NCBI RefSeq assembly: GCF_022549695.1
Contig: NZ_JAKZGS010000002.1
Location: forward strand, 394,576-458,575
Direction: 5' to 3'
DNA length: 64,000 nucleotides
Source: Belliella calami
GTDB lineage: Bacteria; Bacteroidota; Bacteroidia; Cytophagales; Cyclobacteriaceae
Shown: positions 44,727 through 53,451 of the stretch, piece after piece
Layout of the letters: each line of letters opens with the position of its first letter
Numbering within the stretch: position 1 is the stretch's first letter
Notes under the pieces: model-generated
Told to the model about the DNA's origin: nothing
The model's input: the letters and a program-made list of their open reading frames with translations, nothing else
The model's database searches: none
Program-made: the position numbers and the translations under genes

Positions 44727-45950
44727 ATGCCATTAAATATTGATCATATAAGAGGACTTTTCCCAGTACTTCATCAAGAAGTAAATGGAAAACCTTTGAT
44801 TTATTTTGACAATGCAGCGACTACCCAAAAACCTTTGGCAGTCATAGAGTCATTGTCAGATTATTATAAAAAAGACAATTCCAACATCCATAGAGGAGCG
44901 CATACTTTAGCTGATAGGGCGACGAGATATTATGAAACCACACGAGGATTGATCAAAACTTTCATCAATTCAAAAGAGGAAGCTGAGATCATTTTCACCA
45001 AAGGCACTACTGAAGGAATCAATTTGGTAGCAGCTACATTTGGAAGGAAATTCATCAAGGAAGGTGACGAAATCATCATTTCTACCCTCGAACACCACTC
45101 AAATATAGTCCCATGGCAAATACTGTGTGAAGAAAAGGGTGCAATCTTAAAGATAATTCCTATCAATGAGGCTGGAGAATTGGATATGGAAGCTTATGAT
45201 GGGCTTTTGTCTCCAAGAACAAAGCTTGTGAGTGTAGTCCATGTTTCCAATGCTCTGGGCACAATCAATCCGGTTGAGGAAATCATTTCGAAAGCGCATA
45301 AAGTTGGAGCAAAAGTTTTGCTGGATGGAGCCCAATCGACTAGTCATCTTGAGGTAGATGTTCAGGCCTTAGATTGCGATTTCCTTGTTTTCTCAGCACA
45401 CAAACTCTATGGCCCTACAGGCTTGGGAGTTCTATATGGCAAAAGAGAAATACTTGACGCAATGCCACCTTATCAAGGTGGTGGAGAAATGATCAAGGAA
45501 GTAACATTTGAAAAAACAACTTTCAACGAACTACCTTTCAAATTCGAAGCTGGCACACCAAATATTGGGGATGTGATTGCATTTGGGAGGGCTTTGGAGT
45601 TTATCAATGATCTTGGCAAAAAAGAAATCAAAGCACACGAAGACGACCTCCTCTCCTACGCTACAGAACATTTACAGGCTATCAAAGGATTTGTACCAGT
45701 GGGGACGGCCAAAGACAAAGTCAGTGTAATTTCTTTTAACATCAACGGCATGCATCCCTTTGATGTCGGAATGATGCTTGATGCAAATGGGATAGCTGTC
45801 AGAACTGGTCATCATTGCACGCAGCCTTTGATGCAAAGATTTGGGATTGAAGGAACTGTTAGGGCTTCATTCTCTGTTTACAATACCAAATCAGAAATTG
45901 AGACGCTTGTGGCTTCTGTTTCAAAAATTGCAAAAATCAAGAACAAATGA
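44727..45950 (+). CDS. sufS: Cysteine desulfurase SufS
   Basis: This is the correct span for the enzyme (407 residues). It is a group II cysteine desulfurase that passes persulfide sulfur to SufE. The key residues are the PLP lysine in SAHKLYGP and the catalytic Cys in GHHCTQP. HSNIVPWQILCEEKG and LDGAQSTSHLEVD are also conserved. It lies between sufD and sufE in the SUF operon. Confidence 0.95.
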   Translation: MPLNIDHIRGLFPVLHQEVNGKPLIYFDNAATTQKPLAVIESLSDYYKKDNSNIHRGAHTLADRATRYYETTRGLIKTFINSKEEAEIIFTKGTTEGINLVAATFGRKFIKEGDEIIISTLEHHSNIVPWQILCEEKGAILKIIPINEAGELDMEAYDGLLSPRTKLVSVVHVSNALGTINPVEEIISKAHKVGAKVLLDGAQSTSHLEVDVQALDCDFLVFSAHKLYGPTGLGVLYGKREILDAMPPYQGGGEMIKEVTFEKTTFNELPFKFEAGTPNIGDVIAFGRALEFINDLGKKEIKAHEDDLLSYATEHLQAIKGFVPVGTAKDKVSVISFNINGMHPFDVGMMLDANGIAVRTGHHCTQPLMQRFGIEGTVRASFSVYNTKSEIETLVASVSKIAKIKNK

Positions 45951-46001
45951 CCATCCAAGATACACAGAACGAAATCATAGAAGAGTTTAGCATACTTGGT
46001 G
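44727..46001 (+). CDS. sufS: Cysteine desulfurase SufS (coordinates to 45950; see text)
   Basis: The coding region runs from 44727 to the stop codon at 45948-45950; the end given here is superseded by that value. The 407-residue PLP enzyme removes sulfur from cysteine. It has the Schiff-base lysine in VFSAHKLYGPTGLG, the active-site Cys in RTGHHCTQPLM, and YFDNAATTQKPL at the N-terminus. The frame extends upstream into sufD from a TTG, but the ATG at 44727, eight bases after the sufD stop, gives the standard start. The sufE gene overlaps its end (ATGA). Confidence 0.6.
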
Positions 46002-46375
46002 ATGACAGGGAATCCACCATTTTCTACATTATGGAATTGGGTGATAAATTACCTGAAATGCCCGAAGCAGATAAAACAGACGAGCATATCATCAAAGGTT
46101 GTCAATCAAAAGTGTGGCTTACTGCTTTCGAAAAGGAAAACAAAGTACACTATTTGGCAGACTCAAATACAGACATTACAAAGGGTTTGATCAGTCTTTT
46201 GATTCGTGTCTTGTCTGGAAAGACTCCACAAGAGATTATCAATGCAGAATTGAATTTTATTGATAAAATCGGAATGGGAAATATCATCGGTTCGCAAAGA
46301 TCAAATGGTCTTGCAGCGATGATCAAGCAAATGAAATTATACGCTATAGCTTATCAAGCTAAAATTAACGCATAA
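45947..46375 (+). CDS. sufE: Sulfur acceptor SufE
   Basis: The 142-residue protein matches SufE: GDKLPEMPEADKTDEHIIKG, the acceptor cysteine in IKGCQSKVWL (about residue 52), and GLISLLIRVLSGKTPQEI. It takes persulfide sulfur from SufS. Its ATG overlaps the sufS stop codon, so the pair is translationally coupled. Confidence 0.95.
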   Translation: MTIQDTQNEIIEEFSILGDDRESTIFYIMELGDKLPEMPEADKTDEHIIKGCQSKVWLTAFEKENKVHYLADSNTDITKGLISLLIRVLSGKTPQEIINAELNFIDKIGMGNIIGSQRSNGLAAMIKQMKLYAIAYQAKINA

Positions 46376-46379
46376 AAAT

Positions 46380-46721
46380 ATGTCTGATACCAACAACAAT
46401 ATGGTAGAGATTCCTTCTCAGGAGTTGAAAGAAAAAGTTATCACAGCCATCAAGCAGGTCTATGATCCAGAGATTCCAGTGGACGTTTACGAACTAGGAT
46501 TAATCTATGAAATCAGCATCTATCCAGTCAACAATGTATTTGTGTTGATGACGCTTACTTCTCCAAATTGTCCATCTGCGGAATTTATTCCAAGTGAGAT
46601 CAAAGACAAAATACAACAGATTCAAGGCATCAACCATGTGGAATTGGAGTTGACATTTGACCCTCCTTATTCTCAAGACATGATGTCTGATGCTGCAAAG
46701 CTTGAATTAGGTTTTCTTTAA
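46380..46721 (+). CDS. SufT-like DUF59 / MIP18-family metal-sulfur assembly factor
   Basis: The 113-residue DUF59 protein has the conserved YDPEIPVDVYELGLIYEI at about 22-39, LTSPNCPSAEFIP (Cys in the TxxxCP motif) and LTFDPPYSQDMMS. Such proteins help maturation of Fe-S proteins. It lies four bases after sufE in the operon, which supports the role. Confidence 0.92.
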   Translation: MSDTNNNMVEIPSQELKEKVITAIKQVYDPEIPVDVYELGLIYEISIYPVNNVFVLMTLTSPNCPSAEFIPSEIKDKIQQIQGINHVELELTFDPPYSQDMMSDAAKLELGFL

Positions 46722-46740
46722 AAATTTAAATAAAAAATAT

Positions 46741-47160
46741 ATGTATCCAGAGGATTTAATTGCACCGATGCGTGCAGAATTAACTGACGTTGGTTTTCAG
46801 GAATTCAGAACCGACGAAGATGTGGTCAGTCACCTTAAAGATCACAAAGGAACTACTTTTGTGGTAGTAAATTCAGTTTGTGGTTGTGCAGCAGGTGCTG
46901 CGAGACCAGGTGTAAGGTATGCTTTGGACAAAAGCTCTGCCAAACCTACTTCATTGGCTACAGTGTTTGCAGGAAATGATGTATCTGCAGTATCAAAGTT
47001 CAGAGAGATAGTATTGCCTTATCCTCCATCTTCTCCAGCTATGGCTCTTTTCAAGGATGGTGAATTGGTACATTTTATCGAAAGACACCATATTGAAGGC
47101 AGGAATGCTCAAATGATCGGTGATCATTTAGTTGAAGTATTTGAGCACTTCTGTAAATAA
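46741..47160 (+). CDS. BrxA/BrxB-family bacilliredoxin
   Basis: The 139-residue protein is of the YphP/YqiW type with the CGC active site in VNSVCGCAAGAARPG (about residue 45-47), PPSSPAMALFKDGELVHFIERH and a C-terminal FEHFC. Family members remove bacillithiol or similar thiols from proteins. Its position as the last gene of the SUF operon suggests that thiol protection of Fe-S biogenesis proteins is its job here. A terminator follows directly. Confidence 0.9.
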   Translation: MYPEDLIAPMRAELTDVGFQEFRTDEDVVSHLKDHKGTTFVVVNSVCGCAAGAARPGVRYALDKSSAKPTSLATVFAGNDVSAVSKFREIVLPYPPSSPAMALFKDGELVHFIERHHIEGRNAQMIGDHLVEVFEHFCK

Positions 47161-47462
47161 TATTTGCCCTTCGGGGCATTTTTTTTTGCTAAAAAAATAT
47201 AGCAAATTTACCAATTGAAAACAGTATATTATTTCGAAACCGATAGCTATTGTTTTTATCTTGAGTTACAAAACTGTTTATTTGCAGGAAATATTCAAAA
47301 AAAGACGCATTGTTCAGTATTTATTTAATCGCAAAGTTATTACGCATAAATGACCGCTAATATGAATAATCATGTAAATAACACTCGTTTTTACTAACTT
47401 AAGGCACTCAAATGAGTTAATACTTAAATAGAAATCAATAAACTAATAAATATAATCAACCT
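47161..47462. other. Gap of 302 bases before the citrate synthase gene
   Basis: Apart from the SUF terminator at its left edge, this gap is AT-rich and presumably holds the gltA promoter, but I found no element that I can place with confidence. Confidence 0.5.
47164..47188 (+). terminator. Terminator of the SUF operon
   Basis: TGCCC-TTC-GGGGCA (47165-47178) is followed by ten T, directly after the bacilliredoxin stop codon. Confidence 0.9.
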
Positions 47463-48752
47463 ATGTCCGAAACAGCTAAGTTATCATATGGAGGAAAAGA
47501 GTACGAACTTCCAGTAATTGAAGGTACAGAAAACGAAAAGGCTATTGATATTGCAAAATTGAGAGGCCAAACTGGTCTTATTACAATAGACCCAGGATTC
47601 AAAAACACAGGATCCACGTCAAGTGCAATCACTTATTTGGATGGTGAAAATGGTATTCTTAAATATAGAGGATATGGAATCGAAGAGCTTGCAGAGAAAT
47701 CATCATTTTTGGAAGTTGCCTATTTACTGATTTACGGTGACCTTCCAAGTCAAAAAGAGTACGAAAAATTTACAAGAGAAATTACTACACATACCTTGGT
47801 GCACGAGGATATCAAGAAGATTCTTGATGGTTTTCCTTCTCGCTCCCATCCTATGGGTGTATTGTCTTCTTTGATTTGCTCTTTGACTGCTTTTTATCCA
47901 GAATCTCTAGATCCTACAAGGAATGAAGAAGCTGTCAATCTAAGCATCATCAGATTGTTGGCAAAAATCCCAACTTTTGCTGCTTGGGCATTCAAAAACA
48001 AAGTGGGACATCCAGTAAATTATCCAGACAATAGCCTAGATTATTGTTCTAACTTCCTGAAGATGATGTTTGCACTTCCTGCCGAAGGATATGACGCTGA
48101 CCCAGTAGTTGCAAAAGCTTTGGATCAATTGTTAATCCTTCATGCGGATCATGAACAAAACTGTTCTACCTCTACTGTAAGAATGGTAGGTTCATCACAA
48201 GCAAGTATCTACGCTTCAATTTCCGCAGGTATCAATGCTCTTTGGGGACCACTTCATGGTGGTGCAAACCAAGCTGTGATTGAAATGCTAGAAGAGATCA
48301 AAGCTGATGGTGGTGATACCAAAAAATTCATCGACAAGGCTAAAGATAAAAACGATCCATTCAGATTGATGGGCTTTGGCCATAGAGTTTACAAAAACTT
48401 CGATCCACGTGCCAAAATCATCAAAAAAGCTGCTGATGACGTCCTTGCCAAATTAGGTGTGAACGATCCAATCTTAGACATTGCCAAAGAACTAGAAGAA
48501 GCTGCTTTGAGTGACCAATACTTCATCGATAGAAATCTATATCCAAACGTAGACTTCTATTCTGGAATTATTTACAGAGCATTGGGAATACCTACAGATA
48601 TGTTTACAGTGATGTTTGCTATCGGAAGACTGCCAGGCTGGATCGCACAATGGAAAGAAATGAGAGAAAACAACGAGCCAATCGGAAGACCTCGTCAGGT
48701 ATATACAGGAGCAACTGAAAGAGAGTACGTTTCTATGAACAAAAGAGGTTAA
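47463..48752 (+). CDS. gltA: Citrate synthase (type II)
   Basis: The 429-residue enzyme condenses oxaloacetate and acetyl-CoA at the start of the TCA cycle. It has the long N-terminal beta domain of the hexameric type (TAKLSYGGKEYELPVIEG), HADHEQNCSTSTVRMVGSS (first active-site His region), GPLHGGANQAV, MGFGHRVYKNFDPRA (second His) and a C-terminal Asp region in NVDFYSG, with RPRQVYTG at the end. It is transcribed alone and ends in a strong terminator. Confidence 0.96.
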   Translation: MSETAKLSYGGKEYELPVIEGTENEKAIDIAKLRGQTGLITIDPGFKNTGSTSSAITYLDGENGILKYRGYGIEELAEKSSFLEVAYLLIYGDLPSQKEYEKFTREITTHTLVHEDIKKILDGFPSRSHPMGVLSSLICSLTAFYPESLDPTRNEEAVNLSIIRLLAKIPTFAAWAFKNKVGHPVNYPDNSLDYCSNFLKMMFALPAEGYDADPVVAKALDQLLILHADHEQNCSTSTVRMVGSSQASIYASISAGINALWGPLHGGANQAVIEMLEEIKADGGDTKKFIDKAKDKNDPFRLMGFGHRVYKNFDPRAKIIKKAADDVLAKLGVNDPILDIAKELEEAALSDQYFIDRNLYPNVDFYSGIIYRALGIPTDMFTVMFAIGRLPGWIAQWKEMRENNEPIGRPRQVYTGATEREYVSMNKRG

Positions 48753-48771
48753 TAAACCCTTTTTTATCATT

Positions 48772-48813
48772 AAAAAGAGTCCCAAGGCAACTAATTGTTT
48801 TGGGACTCTTTTT
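48772..48813 (+). terminator. Terminator of citrate synthase gene
   Basis: AAAAAGAGTCCCAA and TTGGGACTCTTTTT form a perfect 14-pair stem around a loop of 14 bases, 20 bases after the stop. Confidence 0.9.
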
Positions 48814-49034
48814 ATTCCAATGTCTGTGTCTTAACAGGCCTTTTTGATCACAAGCTCTTTTCCTAACTGACCTTCATTTACCACCGCTTACAAAAGTTAA
48901 TTGTCTTACCCCGCCTATGCCTTGTGGAGTCACAAGCCATGATAGGAAAAGCTATCCTTTCTGTTAACTGTTGTCTTTAAATAATTGATGTTTTTTTCTT
49001 TTATCTTTCAATTTTAAAATACCACTAACTTCTT

Positions 49035-49042
49035 TATATTTG
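49035..49042 (+). promoter_or_regulatory. -7 element of the acyl-CoA-binding protein gene
   Basis: TATATTTG fits TAnnTTTG and covers the TTG that would otherwise be the first start of the frame, which favours the ATG at 49061 as the true start. Confidence 0.5.
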
Positions 49043-49060
49043 GAAACTCACATCCAATCA

Positions 49061-49333
49061 ATGAGTTTACCTATGAACGCAAATACACTAGAAGAAGCAG
49101 TAGCATTGACAAAAAAATTCACAAGCAAACCTACCAATGAAGAATTGCTGAAAATATATGCTTTATACAAGCAAGCTACCATTGGAGACAACAAAGAAGA
49201 GAGGCCTGGAGGTTTTGACTTCGTAGCAGCGGCTAAATACAATGCATGGATGAAGGAATCAGGCAAAGAAAAAGCAGAAGCTTCAGAAGAATATATTTCT
49301 TATGTAAATGGGCTTTCTTCAAAATATATGTAG
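49061..49333 (+). CDS. Acyl-CoA-binding protein
   Basis: The 90-residue protein has the ACBP four-helix pattern: LKIYALYKQATIGDNK, then RPGGFDFVAAAKYNAW (the conserved K..W acyl-CoA site) and EEYISYVNGL. It binds long-chain acyl-CoA esters and keeps a soluble pool of them. The start at 49061 is chosen because the upstream TTG lies within the -7 promoter element; a second ATG at 49073 is possible. Confidence 0.9.
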   Translation: MSLPMNANTLEEAVALTKKFTSKPTNEELLKIYALYKQATIGDNKEERPGGFDFVAAAKYNAWMKESGKEKAEASEEYISYVNGLSSKYM

Positions 49334-49569
49334 TAGCGAAATCTTCACTTCTATACTTTTTTGAAAAGTAAATAGTCCTTCTTAGGATGAAGCAATTAAA
49401 GATATTAAAGCTTCCCTCTCTCTTTCAACATGATATTTGTACAAATGCACTTTAGACTTAAAGTAGCTTCAAACTAGGAATACATCCGAAAACCCAACAA
49501 ATCAAAATCCCACCTGATATTATTTGATACATTTAAAGGTTTTTAGAATCATAAACGAAATCAAAGTTG

Positions 49570-49577
49570 TAAATTTG
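49570..49577 (+). promoter_or_regulatory. -7 element of the ATPase/nuclease pair
   Basis: TAAATTTG matches the Bacteroidota consensus and lies 20 bases before the ATPase ATG at 49598. A TTTT tract at 49541-49544 is the only -33 candidate. Confidence 0.5.
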
Positions 49578-49597
49578 TAATACTTACATTCAATACA

Positions 49598-50857
49598 ATG
49601 AGCAGAATTAAAATTAAGAATTTTGGACCAATAAAAGAAGGTTGTAAAACTAATGATGGTTGGGTTGATATAAAAAAAGTCACTGCATTTATCGGCAATC
49701 AAGGATCAGGGAAAAGTACGGTTGCTAAATTAATTTCTACTTTTACATGGATTGAAAAAGCTCTCGTAAGAGGTGATTACGATAAAAAACACTTTATAAA
49801 AACTTTCACTAAAAAAAACCAATCGAAAAACCAATATTTAAACTATCATCGGCTTGAAAATTACTTTGTAGTTAATGAAGCTGATAAAACTGAGATTGAA
49901 TACGAAGGAGACGCATTTTCAATTATTTATAAAAATGATTCTCTGGTAATTAGTGAAATTCAAAACAAAGAGTATCCGCTACCGCAAATCATGTATGTCC
50001 CTGCGGAAAGAAACTTCATTACCTATGTAAAAACCCCAAAGGAGCTAAAACTTTCATCGGAATCGTTAAAGGAGTTTTTGACTGAGTTTGACAATGCTAA
50101 AAATGAAATAAAAGGATTTGAAAACCTTCCAATAAATAATGTGGGGGTTGAATATGACAAACTAAATGATTCTCTAAATTTAAAAGGAGAAGGATATAAA
50201 GTAAAACTTACTGAAGCTTCAAGTGGTTTCCAATCACTAGTACCATTGTATTTAGTTTCAGATTATTTATCCAATTCTGTAAAAAGGCAAAGCGAGGCAA
50301 CCCAGCAAACTATGAGCAGTGAAGAAATGCAACGTTTTAAAAAAGGTGTTGAAGATATTTGGAGTAACGATAGCTTGACAGATGAACAGAAAAGAGGCGC
50401 TTTGTCTGTTCTTTCATCAAAATTCAACAAAACAGCATTTATAAACATAGTTGAAGAACCTGAACAGAACCTTTTCCCAACTTCACAATGGCAAATGTTA
50501 CAAAGCTTATTGAAATGCAATTCGATGAACTTAGGAAATAAACTAATTATAACTACACACAGTCCATACATAATAAACTATTTAAGTATTGTAATTCAAG
50601 GAGAATATTTGGAAAGTAAAATTAAAAAATCGTCAAAAAAAAGCACCATGCTATCTAAATTGTATCATCTAATCCCAAGGGATTCAATGGTTTATTCTGG
50701 CGACATAGCTATCTATCAATTAGATGAAAAAGATGGCAGTATTAAAAAATTGGAAACCATTTATGGGATCCCATCAGACAAAAACTTCCTTAACGAAACA
50801 TTAGCTGAAAGTAATTTGATTTTTGATTCCTTACTTGAAATTGAGCAAGAGTTATGA
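49598..50857 (+). CDS. Single-chain ABC/AAA ATPase of the OLD/SMC-like type, candidate defence protein
   Basis: The 419-residue protein opens with RIKIKNFGPIKE, the strand typical of SMC/OLD-like ATPases, and Walker A GNQGSGKST (33-41). The ABC signature is ASSGFQS (207-213), Walker B is INIVEEPEQNL (282-292) and the H-loop is ITTHSPY (His321). The lid between 60 and 200 is variable. There is no TOPRIM domain, so this is not a canonical OLD nuclease. The stop overlaps the start of a small nuclease-like gene (ATGA). ATPase-plus-nuclease pairs of this design often act in phage defence; that role is inferred here. Confidence 0.78.
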   Translation: MSRIKIKNFGPIKEGCKTNDGWVDIKKVTAFIGNQGSGKSTVAKLISTFTWIEKALVRGDYDKKHFIKTFTKKNQSKNQYLNYHRLENYFVVNEADKTEIEYEGDAFSIIYKNDSLVISEIQNKEYPLPQIMYVPAERNFITYVKTPKELKLSSESLKEFLTEFDNAKNEIKGFENLPINNVGVEYDKLNDSLNLKGEGYKVKLTEASSGFQSLVPLYLVSDYLSNSVKRQSEATQQTMSSEEMQRFKKGVEDIWSNDSLTDEQKRGALSVLSSKFNKTAFINIVEEPEQNLFPTSQWQMLQSLLKCNSMNLGNKLIITTHSPYIINYLSIVIQGEYLESKIKKSSKKSTMLSKLYHLIPRDSMVYSGDIAIYQLDEKDGSIKKLETIYGIPSDKNFLNETLAESNLIFDSLLEIEQEL

Positions 50858-51357
50858 GTGTGAATTTTTTTGATACAGACTGTAAAGAAGTTTCAAGAAC
50901 AGACGAGCAGTTCGGAATATGTGATGATCAAAACGGATCAAGTGCATACACGGACATTTCCGACAGTAAAAAATGGATTGCTGTAGTAAAAAATGATAAT
51001 GAAATTGAGATTTCATTCACTGCTATAGATAATTGTATCAATATCTTCAAAGAAGGTACTAACGACAAAGAAAGTTCTTGTGATGGGATGCTGACATTTG
51101 TTCAAAGTATCTATCTTGTAGAATTGAAAGAAAAAGGGAAGGGTGGCTGGATTTCTGATGCAAAAGGGCAATTAGAAAATACAATAAAACTAATTTCAAA
51201 ACATCATGACTTATCTAGTTTTCGCTACAAAAAAGCATTTGCCTGTAATAGAAAACATCCAAGCTTTACTGTAATTGACACAGCAGAAAGGAAGTCATTT
51301 TTTGAACGAACAAATGGTTTTAGAATTGATGTTCAAGCTGAAATTCTCGTTAAGTAA
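50854..51357 (+). CDS. Small PD-(D/E)xK nuclease-like protein, partner of the ATPase
   Basis: The 167-residue protein is not a family I can name. In its centre, SSCDGML (Asp77) is followed by IYLVELKEKG (Glu90-x-Lys92) and then WISDAKGQLENTIK with a conserved-looking Gln (106). That is the spacing of a PD-(D/E)xK nuclease core: Asp, a beta hairpin, E-x-K, then helix with Gln. The flanking parts are divergent. It starts within the last codon of the ATPase gene, so the two proteins should be made in step. The pair is bounded by ordinary housekeeping genes. Confidence 0.65.
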   Translation: MSVNFFDTDCKEVSRTDEQFGICDDQNGSSAYTDISDSKKWIAVVKNDNEIEISFTAIDNCINIFKEGTNDKESSCDGMLTFVQSIYLVELKEKGKGGWISDAKGQLENTIKLISKHHDLSSFRYKKAFACNRKHPSFTVIDTAERKSFFERTNGFRIDVQAEILVK

Positions 51358-51517
51358 GATGAAAAAATTTAAACTCCCTTTTAGACTTTAGACCTTCTGA
51401 AAAGTATATTAACAAATTAAGTTAGGAATTGAAAAACCTCAACTGGTGATTATCAGAAGATTTCTCACAATTTTATCTTTTTCCTTAAAGAATATTCTAA
51501 AATCTTTAGAGTTCCTA

Positions 51518-51547
51518 TTGCAATTCCAATTAATTAATCTACCTTTG
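51518..51547 (+). promoter_or_regulatory. Promoter of the DEAD-box helicase gene
   Basis: TTG at 51518-51520 and TACCTTTG at 51540-51547 are 19 bases apart, as in the Bacteroidota consensus. Transcription should start near 51553, leaving a leader of about 100 bases. Confidence 0.6.
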
Positions 51548-51584
51548 CAACCGAATTAAAATTATAACATTTTTCTAACCGTGG

Positions 51585-51649
51585 GTTTCCTTACTGTCGC
51601 TTACTTTGGGATGCTTCTAGGAAATCATGGTTCAGAAGAGTAAGGAAAC
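51585..51649 (+). promoter_or_regulatory. Long-range hairpin in the helicase leader
   Basis: GTTTCCTTACT (51585-51595) and AGTAAGGAAAC (51639-51649) are perfectly complementary over 11 bases with a 43-base loop. The right arm contains AAGGA, a Shine-Dalgarno-like sequence eight bases before the ATG at 51655, so the closed form would hide it. A cold-responsive or autoregulatory switch is inferred. Confidence 0.55.
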
Positions 51650-51654
51650 ATTTC

Positions 51655-53430
51655 ATGGAACAAGAATTAACATTCTCAGACCTTGGGATTTCAGCAGAAA
51701 TCCTAAAGGCAGTAGAGGATATGGGTTACACCCAACCATCTACTATTCAATCACAATCTATACCTCTTTTGCTTGATGGCAGAGATGTCATCGGACAAGC
51801 TCAAACCGGAACGGGTAAGACTGCGTCTTTTGGTATCCCGATCATCGATCAAGTAGATCCAACGATCAACAAGCCACAAGCTTTGATCCTTTGTCCTACA
51901 AGAGAGCTTGCAGTACAAGTAGAAGGCGAGATCGTCAAACTATCTAAATACAAAAGAGGAATCAGCAGCACATGTATCTATGGCGGTGAGTCTATTGACA
52001 GACAAATCAAAAGCCTTAAGAGAGGTGTTCAGATTGTAGTAGGAACCCCTGGTCGTATAATGGACCACATGCAAAGAAGAACTCTTAACCTAAGTCAAGT
52101 TAGTATCATCGTATTGGATGAAGCTGATGAGATGTTGGATATGGGTTTCAGAGATGATATCGAGACGATTTTGAGCTCAATGCCAGAAGAAAGACAAACT
52201 GTATTCTTCTCAGCAACGATGCCTAAGCCAATTCTTGACTTGACTAGAAAATACCAAACCAATCCTGAGATTGTAAAAGTATTGAGAAAAGAATTGACTG
52301 TAGAAAATATCTCTCAAGCTTATTATGAAGTAAGACCAAGCTTAAGAATCGAATTGATGGCCAGATTAATGGACATTAACCAATTCAAACTAAGTGTGGT
52401 ATTCTGTAATACAAAAAGAGCTACAGATGAAGTAACAGAAGCGTTGATTTCGAAAGGAATAATGGCAGAAGCACTTCATGGTGACCTTTCACAAGCACAA
52501 AGAACCAAAGTAATGAATAAGTTCAGAAAAGGAACTTGCTCAGTATTGGTAGCTACAGATGTAGCCGCTAGAGGTATAGATGTGGATGATGTTGAAGCCG
52601 TATTCAATTATGATTTGCCACTTGACGAAGAAAACTACGTTCACAGAATCGGTAGAACAGGTAGAGCTGGTAAATCAGGTATGGCTTTGAGTTTTGTAAC
52701 TGGAAGAAAAGATACTTATAGATTGAGAGATCTTGAGAAATTTATCAAGACTACAATCCATAAAATGGATCCCCCTTCTGTAACTGACTTAGTGGAGTTG
52801 AAAAAAGCTTCATTGGTGAAGGATGTAAATGCTTCTGTCAACAAAGTAGAGGACAATCAACTTTTCGAAGAAACTATCGGAATGATGCTTGCTGAAGGTT
52901 TGACAATAGAGCAAGTTGCACTTGGTCTAATCAAAATGCAGATGGGTGAAACTGTCAAGGAAATGGAAGATCAAAACTTCGGACTAGATTTAGGTGGAGG
53001 AAGAGATAGAGACCGTGGTGACAGAGGTTCTAGAAGAGGTGAAAGAGACTTTGGAGGAAGAGGAAGAAGCGAAAGAGGAGACAGATTCTCTGGCAGAGAC
53101 CGTTCTGAAAGAGGTGGTGATAGATTTGATCGTTCTGAAAGAGCACCAAGAAGAGAAAGAACTTCTTCAAGAGAAAAAGGTGTAAGAGAACCAGGAATGG
53201 CACGTCTTTTCATCAACGTTGGAGCAAAAGACAGAATCCGTCCAAATGATATCGTTGGAGCTATCGCTGGTGAAACTGGCGTACCAGGAAAAAGCATTGG
53301 TGGAATCGATATTTTTGACAACTTCTCTTTTGTAGATGTACCTCAGAAAGATGCAGATCACGTGATCAGCGTTATGAGAGACAATACGATCAAAGGTAAG
53401 ATTGTAAACATTGAGATTTCTAAAGGTTAA
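51655..53430 (+). CDS. DEAD-box RNA helicase with Arg/Gly-rich tail and DbpA-type RNA-binding domain
   Basis: The 591-residue protein has all helicase motifs: FSDLGISAEILKAVEDMGY (Q motif), AQTGTGKT, PTRELAVQ, DEADEMLD, SAT, VFCNTKRATDEV, ATDVAARGIDV and HRIGRTGRAG. A segment rich in Arg, Gly, Asp and Ser follows (about 450-510), then a DbpA-like domain (ARLFINVGAKDRIRPNDIVG). This is the CsdA/DeaD layout, acting on ribosome assembly or mRNA unwinding, often at low temperature. The gene has its own promoter and a structured leader. Confidence 0.93.
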   Translation: MEQELTFSDLGISAEILKAVEDMGYTQPSTIQSQSIPLLLDGRDVIGQAQTGTGKTASFGIPIIDQVDPTINKPQALILCPTRELAVQVEGEIVKLSKYKRGISSTCIYGGESIDRQIKSLKRGVQIVVGTPGRIMDHMQRRTLNLSQVSIIVLDEADEMLDMGFRDDIETILSSMPEERQTVFFSATMPKPILDLTRKYQTNPEIVKVLRKELTVENISQAYYEVRPSLRIELMARLMDINQFKLSVVFCNTKRATDEVTEALISKGIMAEALHGDLSQAQRTKVMNKFRKGTCSVLVATDVAARGIDVDDVEAVFNYDLPLDEENYVHRIGRTGRAGKSGMALSFVTGRKDTYRLRDLEKFIKTTIHKMDPPSVTDLVELKKASLVKDVNASVNKVEDNQLFEETIGMMLAEGLTIEQVALGLIKMQMGETVKEMEDQNFGLDLGGGRDRDRGDRGSRRGERDFGGRGRSERGDRFSGRDRSERGGDRFDRSERAPRRERTSSREKGVREPGMARLFINVGAKDRIRPNDIVGAIAGETGVPGKSIGGIDIFDNFSFVDVPQKDADHVISVMRDNTIKGKIVNIEISKG

Positions 53431-53451
53431 TCAATAACCTAAAGGCAATAT

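Larger units (their letters stand above)
48753..49060. other. Gap of 308 bases after citrate synthase
   Basis: It contains the gltA terminator (48772-48813) and a Bacteroidota -7 box at 49035-49042. In between there is no recognisable gene or repeat. Confidence 0.6.

Noticed and set aside
44727-46001. An entry for sufS with end 46001
   Set aside because: The end was wrong; the sufS stop codon is at 45948-45950, and the entry 44727-45950 is the valid one. The wrong entry should be ignored.
49598-51357. Assignment of the ATPase/nuclease pair to Septu, Gabija or PARIS
   Set aside because: There is no HNH motif in the partner, no TOPRIM domain in the ATPase and no DUF4435 protein, so none of these names is supported.
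52971-53321. Antisense open frame of 116 codons in the helicase tail
   Set aside because: It is the complement of the Arg/Gly/Ser-rich coding sequence, whose codon bias keeps the reverse frame open.
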